A DNA stretch of 64,000 bases from Anniella stebbinsi (Eukaryota; Chordata; Lepidosauria; Squamata; Anniellidae): contig JARDYH010000007.1 of assembly GCA_029215795.1 (NCBI GenBank), forward strand, positions 102,997,263-103,061,262. Reading direction: 5' to 3'. The notes beneath the pieces were generated by a model. The model saw nothing but the letters and a program-made list of their open reading frames with translations, searched no databases and had not been told where the DNA came from. The position numbers and the translations under genes were made by a program. Every line of letters starts with the position of its first letter. The first letter of the stretch is position 1. Of this stretch, positions 45,086 to 54,974 are shown piece after piece.

Positions 45086-46983
45086 TAAAAACAAATAAAT
45101 CCACTAAGATGGGGGGGGGGGGCATAGGTACGGTGATGGGTGGAGGTACTATTGAAGTATAAATTCCATTGAATCCAGCAGGATTTACTTCAGAACAAAC
45201 ATGCTTACCATCATGCTGCACAATTTCAAATATATCGGCGCCTGAGCATGAAAGCATGCCCAGCAGTAGGGGCAGGGGGGAGCTTTTTGCAGCAGGAAGG
45301 CCAAATTGGCTTCAGACAAGTATAGCCAGCTACATGGCCGGAGTGGTGGGGCCCCCTTCTCCAAACAAGAGGGGGCACAACCCCAGCTGGCCTGTGCCCC
45401 CCGATCTGCTTATTCCCTTGCATACACTGCACTCTCCTACACAAACACACATGCACACTGTGTGCAAATAGCAGCCTCTGAAAATTCTCTGTGGGTAGAG
45501 AAATTGGGTGGGGGTGGAATTTCCCCAAATTTTTCCAGACAGTGGGAAAATTCTCCAACAGTTTCTCACAGGTAGGGCTCACCATTGGCAGGAATAGTAG
45601 CACAGCTTTTTTCCCTTAAAGCGGTGTGTGACAGCCTGGGCCCCATTTTGCATCCTCCACATATTACTCATTATAAGTGGATTTTGCCCCATAGATCAGA
45701 TATGTCAGTCTCCCACTTTGTCACCTTCAGTGTTACCCGAAATTTGCTGCCTGAGGTAGCAGTCCTAACTTGCTATGGGATACAGCAGTCTCTTGAGGGG
45801 TGGGTGGGTGTGTATACCAAGCATACATTTGGCACAAACCACTAACAAAACTAAAAGATATATGAGTTCAGGTTGCAATTTTTTTGCCTAAATGCAGCTG
45901 TTCTGGCAAATCATCTTTCTAATTAACTTCTTTTTTTTTCCAGGATGGAAGCCATGTTGGTCTGTTGCAGCAAAAACAATGAAGAGTCCACAGCCATTTT
46001 AAAGATGTAACAAAAACATCGCGGCATAAGCTTTCAAGAGCCTACCTCATAATTGCCAAGCAGTTCTAGAGATGGCAGTGTGTGTGTCACATTACCATGC
46101 AGAGCACAGATTTTTACAATATCACATTAATGAATACAAGGAAATCCAGTACAACAAATAGAAGATCCAATCAAAATGGTTGCGACCCTACTCAAAAGTA
46201 GCAATCATTGATGATAATAACGTAATGATATAAATATGTAAACAATGAAAGAAGAAGGACAATTACTTTCTGTAGTGAGCCAACTACTCCCAGTGTCTGT
46301 TGAGTCAGATTTGCTACTGAACTTCAATTTCATGCTGGAATTTCCCTTTGAATTTGTTCTGGAAAAACGGTGACTTTAAGGTCACAACATCCTATGAAAC
46401 CGAAATGCCCCACGGAATTGAAATGCTTATTAATGCCTAGTACTTTGTATGCTGTGCTAAAATCAAACATTTCTCTAGTTATCATGTAACTCAGTAACTT
46501 TTCAAGTATGTTTCCTGTGAAACCGGTAATTTTGAGAAGGAAATTTGGAAAAGAAAGTCACAGCCAATAGCTAAACATAAGCCATATTTAGAACCTTTCC
46601 AAGAGGATACACATGGCTACTTTTTAATTATATTTCTATAGAAAGCCTTCACACATGACTTAGCAAGGTGAATAGCTGTTTGATAGTGGGCTTTAGCAGT
46701 ATAACTGCGAACTGAACTTTGGTGTTGCCCATGTGTTTGGTTTCTACCATGTGTTCTTAAATAATTTCTCATGCTACACTATTCATAACTAGTGCATTGT
46801 GAAATCAGTGTGATATGGTAAGTGTGTTGAGCTTTGTGTGAAATTCAATGCTAAAACAAAACTCCTGGTTTAAGATAATACTTAAGGCTATCTCATGTTG
46901 GCTCAAGCATTGCAAAATCAAAAAACTGCTGGATGATTAGTAATGATGTTGTGTATTATCATGAACTGGGTTTGCTTACAATT
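45086..46983. other. intergenic, no gene recognised
   Basis: A G run at 45111-45121. A repeat fragment near 45953-46050 (gccatgttggtctgttgcag, with cataagctttcaagagcc) of a family common in vertebrates. Nothing else identified. Confidence 0.45.
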
Positions 46984-47173
46984 TATCCTCCATGCACCCA
47001 CACTTTGCCTTGGTCTTTCAGGCCCAAATCCAGATGGGAATAATGGAGATGCCTCATGTTTTCTTTGTACTGTTATCACCTTATGAAACATCTGAGCCTT
47101 ACTGCATTGCATCCTTCTGTGAGTTGATTCATGCCTGTTTGCTACTTACATCAACAGCAGGCAGGATGGGTTA
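46984..47173 (-). repeat. repeat E, copy 1
   Basis: Matches 50952-51172 in reverse orientation: tccatgcacccacactttgc, cttggtctttcaggcc and gaaacatctgagccttac. Family unknown. Confidence 0.65.
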
Positions 47174-48239
47174 AATCAGGGGTGCTGAACCTCTTTCAGC
47201 TCATAGGCCACATTCCATTTCAGATAAGCTCTTGGGGGCTGCATTCCATTTTGGTGGGTGGGGCCAAAGTTAAAAGGGATGGTCCAAAATACTAAAAACA
47301 CCAGCATATTTTCACTTATAATTTTTAATGCTCATAACTAAGCCTCAGGGGAGGCATTCCAAACTTTTAGAATGGGGGAAAATGGCACGAAAGCCAGGAG
47401 ACCACAAAACAATAGGTGCTCGGGAGAAAGCAGGCATGGCCGTTTTGCGAACCCTGAAAGACCAGATGGGGGCCCTAGGCCTGAGGTTGAACAGTGGGAG
47501 ATGGTTTCCTCTGATGCTGTCTCTAATGGCTTGTGTGTGGGGATTGTAGCCGTGTCTCCTAGAATCGTTGGATTGATGATGTTGCCAGTAATGAAAAATG
47601 TCAGTGCAAGATTTGAAAACAATCTGCCTCTTTTCTAGATGTTGAAGAGGCATCATGAAATGGTGCAAGTTGGCAGTGTGGGGGTGGGGAATGTACTGAC
47701 TTGGAGCACAAATTGGCAGCTTAATTATTTATATTGAAGTACATTTGTAGGCCAATTGCCTCTTCCCCTCTAAGATGTGCTCACGGGGACATGAAACATC
47801 ATGTTATCACGTTAGACAATTGAGCTCACATAACAGAACTTTTCTGTTATGAAATGGTATTGGGGGGAGCAAAGAAGTGGTATGGTGGAAGAGTGGGCTT
47901 AACCTTTCCACTCATTACTTGTTCTTGACGGCAACACCACGCCAGCCAACCCTTTTTATCCCCACCAAGCATCCCAGGTTTCAAAGCAACAGTAGATGCC
48001 TTGCATCTTACCTGCTTGTAGAAATCTCAATAAGGCAGCGAAGTATTATTTTTCTCATTCATTTTGTTGTAATTCCACATCCAGAATAAGAAATTTGAAC
48101 TCTCCTGTGTGTCTGCATGAACATAAGGATGGCGAAAGGTGCCAGAAGGATGGCTGGGAGATGACAGTGGCCTGACATGGGCCCAGGCTCTCCCAGCTGG
48201 GTACTGTGTTAGTGAGCAGGTGAGGGAAAGTGGGGGGGG
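47174..48239. other. intergenic, hAT-like start then no recognised feature
   Basis: Begins caggggtgctgaacctcttt, hAT-end style, but a partner end is not evident. A G run at 48231-48246 abuts the LINE. Confidence 0.4.
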
Positions 48240-50951
48240 GGGGGGGCGGAGTAGCTGTGGTCTACAAAAACAATCTTGACCAGACATCCTGTCCGGGAAT
48301 TGAATCATATCGAATGTGTGTACCTGAGTCTGAAGGCCAGGGATAGACTAGGGATTCTGTTAGTGCACCGGCCACCCCGCTGCCTATCAGACTCCCTGGC
48401 TGAGCTCACGGAACTGGTCTCTGAGCTGTTGTTGGATTCGCCCAGGCTTTTGGTCCTGGTCCTGGTCCTTCAGGTGTAGCTCAGGAGTTCGTGGCATCCA
48501 TGACAAACATGGGCCTATCCCAATTGGTCTCTGGACCCACATATTCAGCAGGTCACATCCTAGATGCTGTTTTCAGTTCAGAACAGATGGATCTATGGGC
48601 GGAGGTAACGAATACCTCCGAATTGTCATGGACAGACCATTTTCTGGTCACGGCTACCACCTGTCCCTGCAGGGGTGGTGGACCTATTAAGATGGTCTGC
48701 CCTCGAAGGCTGATGGATCCTTCTGGATTCCAGAAAGCCTTAGAGGGTTCTATGGCTGGTATCGTCAACGATCCTGTAGAAGCCCTGGTCAATCGATGGA
48801 ATCAAGACCTAACTAGGGCTATCGACATGATTGCCTCCAAACGTCCTCTCCGACCCGCTTCTAACAGGGCACCCTGGTATACAGAAGACCTCAGGGAGTA
48901 GAAGCAGAAAAGACAACGACTCGAGCGCCGATGGCGGAAAACTCGACTTATATCCGACAAGACACAACATAGAGAACATCTTCGTTCCTATGGGGTGGCA
49001 ATATGTGCAGCGAAGAAAGCTTTCTTCTCTGCGTGCATTGCGTCTGCAAATTCACGTCCAGCAGAACTGTTCAGGGTGGTGAGGGGTCTAACCCGGGCAC
49101 CTTCCCCCCTGAATCCGACCTTAGAGCCTTCGGTAGTTCGCTGTGATGTCTTTAACCATCATTTCACAGATAAAATATCTCGGATAAGAGCCAACTTAGA
49201 TGCCATCGTTATAGCAGAGGCTAACAATGGAGTGTCCAGCGACTCCGCGAGTAGGATTACACTGGATCAGTTTCAGTTGGTGAGTACTGAGGACGTGGAC
49301 AAGCTGCTTGGATGAGTGAGGATGACTTGCCCTCTCGATCCCTGTCCTTGGCTGGTCATCCAGGGAGGAGATGCAGTTAGATCACATTTACAACATATTA
49401 ATGCATCTCTCAGGGAGGGGAGTTTTCAATCACGTTTAAAAGAAGCAGTGGTACGGCCTAAAAAAAGCCCTCCCTGGACCTTAATAACTACAGGCCAGTA
49501 TCAAATCTTCCATTTTTGGGCAAGGTGATCAAGAGGGCGGTTGCCTTCCAACTCTAGGCAGTTTTGGATGACACTGATTTTCTAGACCCATTTCAAACCG
49601 GCTTCAGGGCAGGATACAGAGTTGAGGCCGCTTTGGTCGCCTTAGTGGATGATCTACGCCTGAGAATTGACGGGGGGAGTGTGTCCCTGTTGGGACTCCT
49701 GGACCTCTCAGCTTCTTTCGATACTTTCGACCATGGTATCCTTCTGGAGCGCCTGGGGGAATTGGGAATCGGGGGCACTGTGCTTCAGTGGTTCCGATCC
49801 TACCTCTCGGGCAGGTTCCAGATGGTGATGCTTGGGGATAGCTGCTCTTCAAAGAAGGAGCTGCTATGTGGCATACCACAAGATGCCATCCTTTCCCCAA
49901 TGCTGTTTTAACATTTATATGAAACTGCTGGGAGAGATCATCTGGAGGCATTTGGGTGCTATCAATACGCTGATGACACCCAAATATATTTCTCTATGCC
50001 TTTGATAACATCGTCAGCTAAGGATAGTGTGTCTCCTCTGAATGAATGCTTGGAGGTGGTAATGGGCTGGATGAGGAAAAACAAACTGAAGCTGAATCCA
50101 GACAAGACGGAGGTGCTTGCTGTCAAGGGCCACAACCTGGGTTTGGAGGTGTGTCAACCAGTTCTGGATGGGGTTGCACTCCCCCTGAAAGACTGTGTTC
50201 ACAGCTTGGGGGTACTCCTGGATCCATCGCTCCAAATGACAGCCCAGATAGACGCAACAGCCAGGAGTGCCTACTATCAGCTTCGGCTGATACGCCAGCT
50301 GCGCCCCTTCCTAGAGTTGGAAGACCTAAAAACGGTAGTGCACGTGCTGGTAACTTCGAGGCTCGACTTCTGCAAAGGGCTACCTTTGTGCCTAGTCTGG
50401 AAATTTCAACTTGTTCAAAATATGGCAGCCAGGTTGGTCACTGGTACATCTAGGGGTGACCACATTACACCAATTTTAAAATCACTTCATTGGCTGCCAA
50501 TCAGTTTCTGGGTGAAGTATAAAGTGTTGGTTATTACCTTTAAGCCCTACATGGTTTGGGTCCAGGTTACCTGCGGGATCGCCTTCTTCTGTATAATCCG
50601 CCCCGCACACTCAGGTCCTCTGGGAAGAACTTACTCAAATCAGCCAGAACTAGGCTGACGAGTGTTACCCAGAGGACCTTCTCTTCTACTGCTCCCAGAC
50701 TGTGGAATGGTCTGCCGGAGGAGATTAGACAAATTAGCAGTCTTCATGAATTTAAGAGAGCCATGAAGACTGCTCTCTTCCGGCAGGCCTATCCAATTGA
50801 ATTTTAAGGTGTTTTTAATGACGTATTGGTTTTTATTTGTTTTTAGTGTCTCATCTGTTTTGTGGTCTTTGTTTTGTATTTGTTGTTGTTCCCTGCCTCG
50901 ATCCGGGGGGGAGAGGCGGGTTATAAATAATAATAATTATTATTATTATTA
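48240..50951 (+). mobile_element. L2-like LINE, endonuclease end to 3' tail, 2.7 kb
   Basis: The plus-strand frames carry the endonuclease end (GLSQLVSGPTYSAGHILDAV), a linker (RGGGPIKMVCPRRLMDP), RT blocks (DFLDPFQTGFRAGYRVEAAL, YADDTQIYFSM at about 49962-49995, GWMRKNKLKLNPDKTEVL) and the C-terminal SRLDF and HWLPISFWVKYK. The 3' UTR has cctgcctcgatccggggggg and an (att)n tail. A stop near 48899 and shifts near 49316, 49530 and 49911 break it, so it is inactive. The 5' end of the endonuclease is missing. Confidence 0.9.
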
Positions 50952-51172
50952 CCCACCCACTGTTGAGCTATCCTGCCAGCTACTAATGCAAGCAACAAGC
51001 AAGCACAGGTCAACTCATAATAGGATTCTTCTAGCAATACAGCAAGGCTCAGATGCTTCATAAAGTAATAGATGACCAGGACAATGTGGGGGCATCTTTG
51101 CTGAACCCAGGCATTCCATCGTTCCCATCTGAAGTGGAGCTGAAAGACCAAAGAAAAGTGTGGGAGCATGGA
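50952..51172 (+). repeat. repeat E, copy 2
   Basis: Follows the LINE tail directly. Reads agcaaggctcagatgcttca and gctgaaagaccaaagaaaag, the reverse complement of 46984-47173. Confidence 0.65.
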
Positions 51173-51766
51173 GGGTAATTTATTTATTTACTGCATTTCT
51201 ATAAAGCTAAATAAATGAAGCTCTCTGGGTGATTCACAAAAATTAAAACCATAAAATACAACTTATGTATAAAATTAAAACCACAATATAAAACCACAAT
51301 ATAAAAGTACAACCAGAATAAAACCAAGCAGCAATGCAGAGATTTAAAATAGCAAGTTAAAAGTAGGGGTGTGCACAGACCCCCCGGATCGGATCGGGAC
51401 CCGGATCAGGACCTCCAATTTTGTCACGGACCGGTTCGGACAAAATCGGAGGCCCCCCGGACCGGATCGAGTCCGATCCCGACCCAAAAATCGTAAATTT
51501 TTGGATCGGCCGCCATTTTTTTCCCCATAGACTTGCATTGCAATGCAAGTCTATGAGGAAAAAATGGCGGGGGGTGGGTGAGGGGGGGCCTAACTCCCTC
51601 CCCCCCCCGGGGCCATCCGCTGTGGACGGCCCCGGCAGGTAAGCCCCCTCCCCCGCGCTCCCTACCCCCCCTGGGGCCGTCCGCTTCCATCCGCTGGCGC
51701 CCGCAGGTGCCAGCGGATAGAAGCGGACGGCTCCGGGGGGGGGGTAAGCCCCCTTCCCCGCCACTG

Positions 51767-51951
51767 CTTACCTTCTCGGCCCGTCCGCTCCCGTCCGGCG
51801 CCGGCGGCTACTACCAGCGGGCTCCGCGGCCTACTCTCGAGTAGCGCGCCGGGTGATGACATCACCCGGCGCGCCACCCTGGAGTAGGCCGCGGAGCCCG
51901 CTGGTAGTAGTCGCCGGCGCCGGACGGGAGCGGCCGGGCCGGCAAGGTAAG
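51767..51951. repeat. giant palindrome unit 1 (185 bp)
   Basis: Runs from cttaccttctcggcccg to its complement ending ggtaag, centred at 51859 in ggtgatgacatcacc. Confidence 0.92.
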
Positions 51952-52026
51952 GGCCCCCTCCCCCCCTCTGCGCGCCCCCTCCTCCCCCCCTCCGCGCGCC
52001 CCCTCCTCCCCTCCACGCACCCCCTG

Positions 52027-52214
52027 CTTACCTTCTCGGCCCGTCCGCTCCCGTCCGGCGCCGGCGGCTACCACCAGCAGGCTCCGCGGCCTGCTCTAGA
52101 GTAGCGCGCCGGGTGATGACATCACCCGGCGCGCCACCCTAGAGCAGGCCGCGGAGCCTGCTGGTAGTAGTAGTCGCCGGCGCCGGACGGGAGCGGCCGG
52201 GCCGGGAAGGTAAG
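52027..52214. repeat. giant palindrome unit 2 (188 bp)
   Basis: Same borders and centre as unit 1, with an extra tag triplet in the right arm (gtagtagtag). Confidence 0.92.
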
Positions 52215-52265
52215 GGCCCCCCTCCCCCCTCCGCGCGCCCCCTCCTCCCCTCCACGCACCCCCTG

Positions 52266-52450
52266 CTTACCTTCTCGGCCCGTCCGCTCCCGTCCGGCGC
52301 CGGCGGCTACTACCAGCGGGCTCCACGGCCTGCTCTAGAGTAGCGCGACGGGTGATGACATCACCCGGCGCGCCACCCTGGAGCAGGCCGCGGAGCCCGC
52401 TGGTAGTAGCTGCTAGTGCCGGACGGGAGTGGACGGGCCGAGAAGGTAAG
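52266..52450. repeat. giant palindrome unit 3 (185 bp)
   Basis: Same borders and centre. The right arm is slightly more diverged (gctgctagtgccggacggga). Confidence 0.9.
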
Positions 52451-52715
52451 CGCCCCCCTCCTCCCCCCCCCTGTCCACTTTCATCGGCGGGCGCCCACTG
52501 GCGCCCGCCAATGGAAGCGGCGGTGGGCACCAGTGGGCGCCTGCCGATCCGCTGATCCTCCGAACCGGTTCGGAGCCTTTTCGGACCGGTTCGGATTGGA
52601 TCGGCCGATCCAGCTGCAGGATCGGAAATCGGATAATTTATCCGATTTCCCACTGGACCGGACTCGGATCGTGGATTGGGTCCGATCCAGTGCACATCCC
52701 TAGTTAAAAGACTAG

Positions 52716-52904
52716 GACAGGATCTACACTAGTGCTTTATAGTGGTATTGAAGTCCACTGACAACTGTTGGGGCGCCTGACACATCTACACCAAGCAGGA
52801 TATAACACTATGAAAGTGGCATCAAAGCAGTACATGTGTCATGGGCCCCCAACAGTTGTCAGTGCACTTAAATACTGCTATAAAGCAGTAGTGTAGATCC
52901 TGCC
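52716..52904. mobile_element. 'gtgtagatcctgcc' palindromic MITE
   Basis: ggatctacactagtgcttta is inverted against gcagtagtgtagatcctgcc, with a further inner pair cactgacaactgttgggg and cccaacagttgtcagtg. Only 13 bp from the hAT element. Confidence 0.75.
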
Positions 52905-53164
52905 ATATACCGCTTTCATGCTGCTTTTTTCATAGAGCTATATCCTGCTTGGTGTAGGATGGTAAAATGTTAAAATACTGAGAAAACAAAAAGGTCTTCA
53001 CCTGGCATTGGAAAGAGAATAATGTAGGTACCAGGCAAACCTCTCTGGAGAGCTCATTCCACAGCTGGGGTGCCATAGCAGTAAAGGCCCTCCTCCTGGT
53101 AGCCACTGCCTCATTTGTAAGCAATAACATCATTACTGAGCATGGGGCACATCTGTTAAGGCAA

Positions 53165-53450
53165 GGGTAGGCAAACTTTTGGGGCCTGTGGGCACATTTG
53201 GCAATTTGGGAAACTGTCCTGGGCACCACCACAAAATGGCTGCAGGAGCTAGTCGCAAAGGACAAAGGACCTGCCCAAAAGATTGAGTACAAGTCAGAGG
53301 TGAGGCCTGAGTCCCAACACACTAAACAATGTCTTTGAACCCAGAGTGGTCAGTGCCAAGGGAAACTTATTTCACCAAAGGCAAACTCTTCCCCCCACTG
53401 TGCCTGCCCCACACCTCTGCCAGCCAACTCATTCCCCCAATCTTTTTCTC
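53165..53450 (+). mobile_element. hAT-like repeat K, uninterrupted copy
   Basis: Starts caagggtaggcaaacttttg and holds gaaactgtcctgggcaccac and gagtcccaacacacta. It is matched, with an insertion, at 63378-63800. The right end is not fixed. Confidence 0.6.
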
Positions 53451-53737
53451 ACTCTGGCTTGCCACCCATATATGCGCTCTCTCTCATGACGTAAACATAC
53501 ATACAAGCATAAACACACAGCCTTTCCTTCTCCTCCTTACTGCAAGTACATGAAAAACCACCCCCTCTCCTTTTCAGGATCCCTCCAAGACCCCCCCCCC
53601 AGGCCCTTCCTTTCTCCCTCGCACACATGCAGCCCCCACCCATTCAACATACAAGCGTACAACCTCCAACCCCAGGTTGCTCTTAGCCCCTGCCTGATTC
53701 CCGCTATCCCACGCAAGCTGGCTTACCATTGCCCTCC

Positions 53738-53764
53738 CTCCCCTCCCCTCCCCTCCCCTCCCCA
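53738..53764. repeat. (CCCCT)n short tandem repeat
   Basis: Five tandem cccct-type units within ctccctcccctcccctcccc. Confidence 0.8.
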
Positions 53765-53889
53765 GCTCTCTTTAGCCTTAAGGTAGAAGTGTCAGGAGCC
53801 CCTTTTTCCTTTCCCTCCTTCTTTTCCTTGGTGGCTGGGAGCCCTGCAGAGGAAAGCATTGACCTGCAGCCGCTTCCCCTCTTCATTGG

Positions 53890-54232
53890 GTGCCTCTACA
53901 AGAGAGGTTTAATGCGCTTTGAAGGTTCATTAAAATTTTTACCTCTACAAGAACGGAGCGCAAATCGGGCGTAGAGGCGCGTTATCTCTCCGATAATGCG
54001 CATTTTCGAATGCGCGTTAAATCGCGAGTTTTATTTTGCTCCGGCCGTTAAAGCGCATTTTTCCCGTGTGAACAAGCGCTTATGCGCATTAACTTCTTGT
54101 AAAGCGCTTTTTGGACATCTATTGATGCGTTTCGCCGCCTCCCGTGCAGAGGGATTAGGAGTAAATGCGCGTCTGCGATAATGCGCATAATCGCCAAACC
54201 GGGCGCAAAAGCGAATCCTTGTAGAGGGAGCC
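53890..54232. mobile_element. Harbinger-type MITE, copy 3, reverse orientation
   Basis: Shares the gcgcattttcgaatgcgcg and ggccgttaaagcgcattttt blocks with 25846 and 27520, inverted. Ends gtgcctctacaaga and ccttgtagagggagcc. The ends are changed from the other copies and the TWA duplication is not clear. Confidence 0.75.
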
Positions 54233-54744
54233 ATTGACAAAGAATCTATGTAGCTTCAAGGCATTAATGGGAAATGAAAATGGCAGTGGCTGGAGACCAT
54301 CACTTTCTCTGATGTGATCCTAGCTGTGGGTAAGGAAACTGGTTAATTCAGAAAAAGTGGGAGGATCAGGGCCACTCAGTAGGCATCAAGAAATCTGTCT
54401 GGGGGCACAATGGGGCACGCTCGCACCACACTGCCTGCTCCGATATGAAGGCATCAGCCTTAGCTCCCAATTTCTTGATTTCGTGGTGTTTAAGCCAACA
54501 TGAGAGCACCTTAACTCTGGCCTTAAACTGACAAGTGTATTGATCATTGAATTTCCCTGGTTTTGGAAAAAGAAATGTATCATTACAGTGTTGGCGATCC
54601 CACCCTCTCCCCAGTGCATTTGAATCTGCTTTCTGGCAAGCTGACCTATATGATACGTGGGATCATATCCAGTTAACTAACGGTAATCATGCTTTCATTT
54701 CAAAGCGCACACTTAACCCTTTTTTTAGGTGTACATTTCATTGT
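54233..54744. other. intergenic, no gene recognised
   Basis: Nothing supported in this stretch. Confidence 0.4.
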
Positions 54745-54840
54745 ACACTTATTGTTGTTCCCCGCCTCGATCTGGATGGAGAGGTGGGTTAGAAATAAAA
54801 TAAATAAATAAATAAACAAGAAATAAACAAGAAATAAATG
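54745..54840 (+). mobile_element. LINE 3' tail fragment
   Basis: ttgttccccgcctcgatctg followed by (aata)n-type repeats, as at the 3' ends at 38.3 and 50.9 kb. Confidence 0.7.
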
Positions 54841-54974
54841 CAGATAAACTTTTTTGTGTGATTAGCAGGGTAATACTTTTATTAGGAATAACCCAAAGTC
54901 GTAAACTAGGGAGCCAGCTTTTGAGTTATCCAGAAGGCTTCTTTGTGCTGAATTATAACAAGGAAAAGTCTAGG

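Larger units (their letters stand above)
51364..52702. mobile_element. 1339-bp hAT-type element with three giant palindromes
   Basis: The ends TAGGGGTGTGCAC and GTGCACATCCCTA are inverted with one mismatch. A perfect 8-bp duplication, gttaaaag, flanks it (51356-51363, 52703-52710). Subterminal ggatcgg and accggttcgg motifs repeat at both ends. The core is GC-rich, with three palindromic units and one small hairpin (about 51511-51570). No frame resembles a transposase; the long frames are low-complexity. Non-autonomous and probably recent, as the duplication is intact. Confidence 0.92.
51178..53115 (-). mobile_element. L2-like LINE 3' part, interrupted by two elements
   Basis: The 3' tail region (51178-51355: tttatttactgcatttctat, aaattaaaaccataaaatac) and the RT tail (52940-53115, plus strand gagctcattccacagctggg) are the two sides of one minus-strand copy. 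The hAT element at 51364 and the MITE at 52716 lie between. Confidence 0.75.

Noticed and set aside
51357..52703. Long Gly/Pro/Arg-rich frames on both strands
   Set aside because: By-products of GC-rich palindromes with few stop codons. No domain and no splice or start context.
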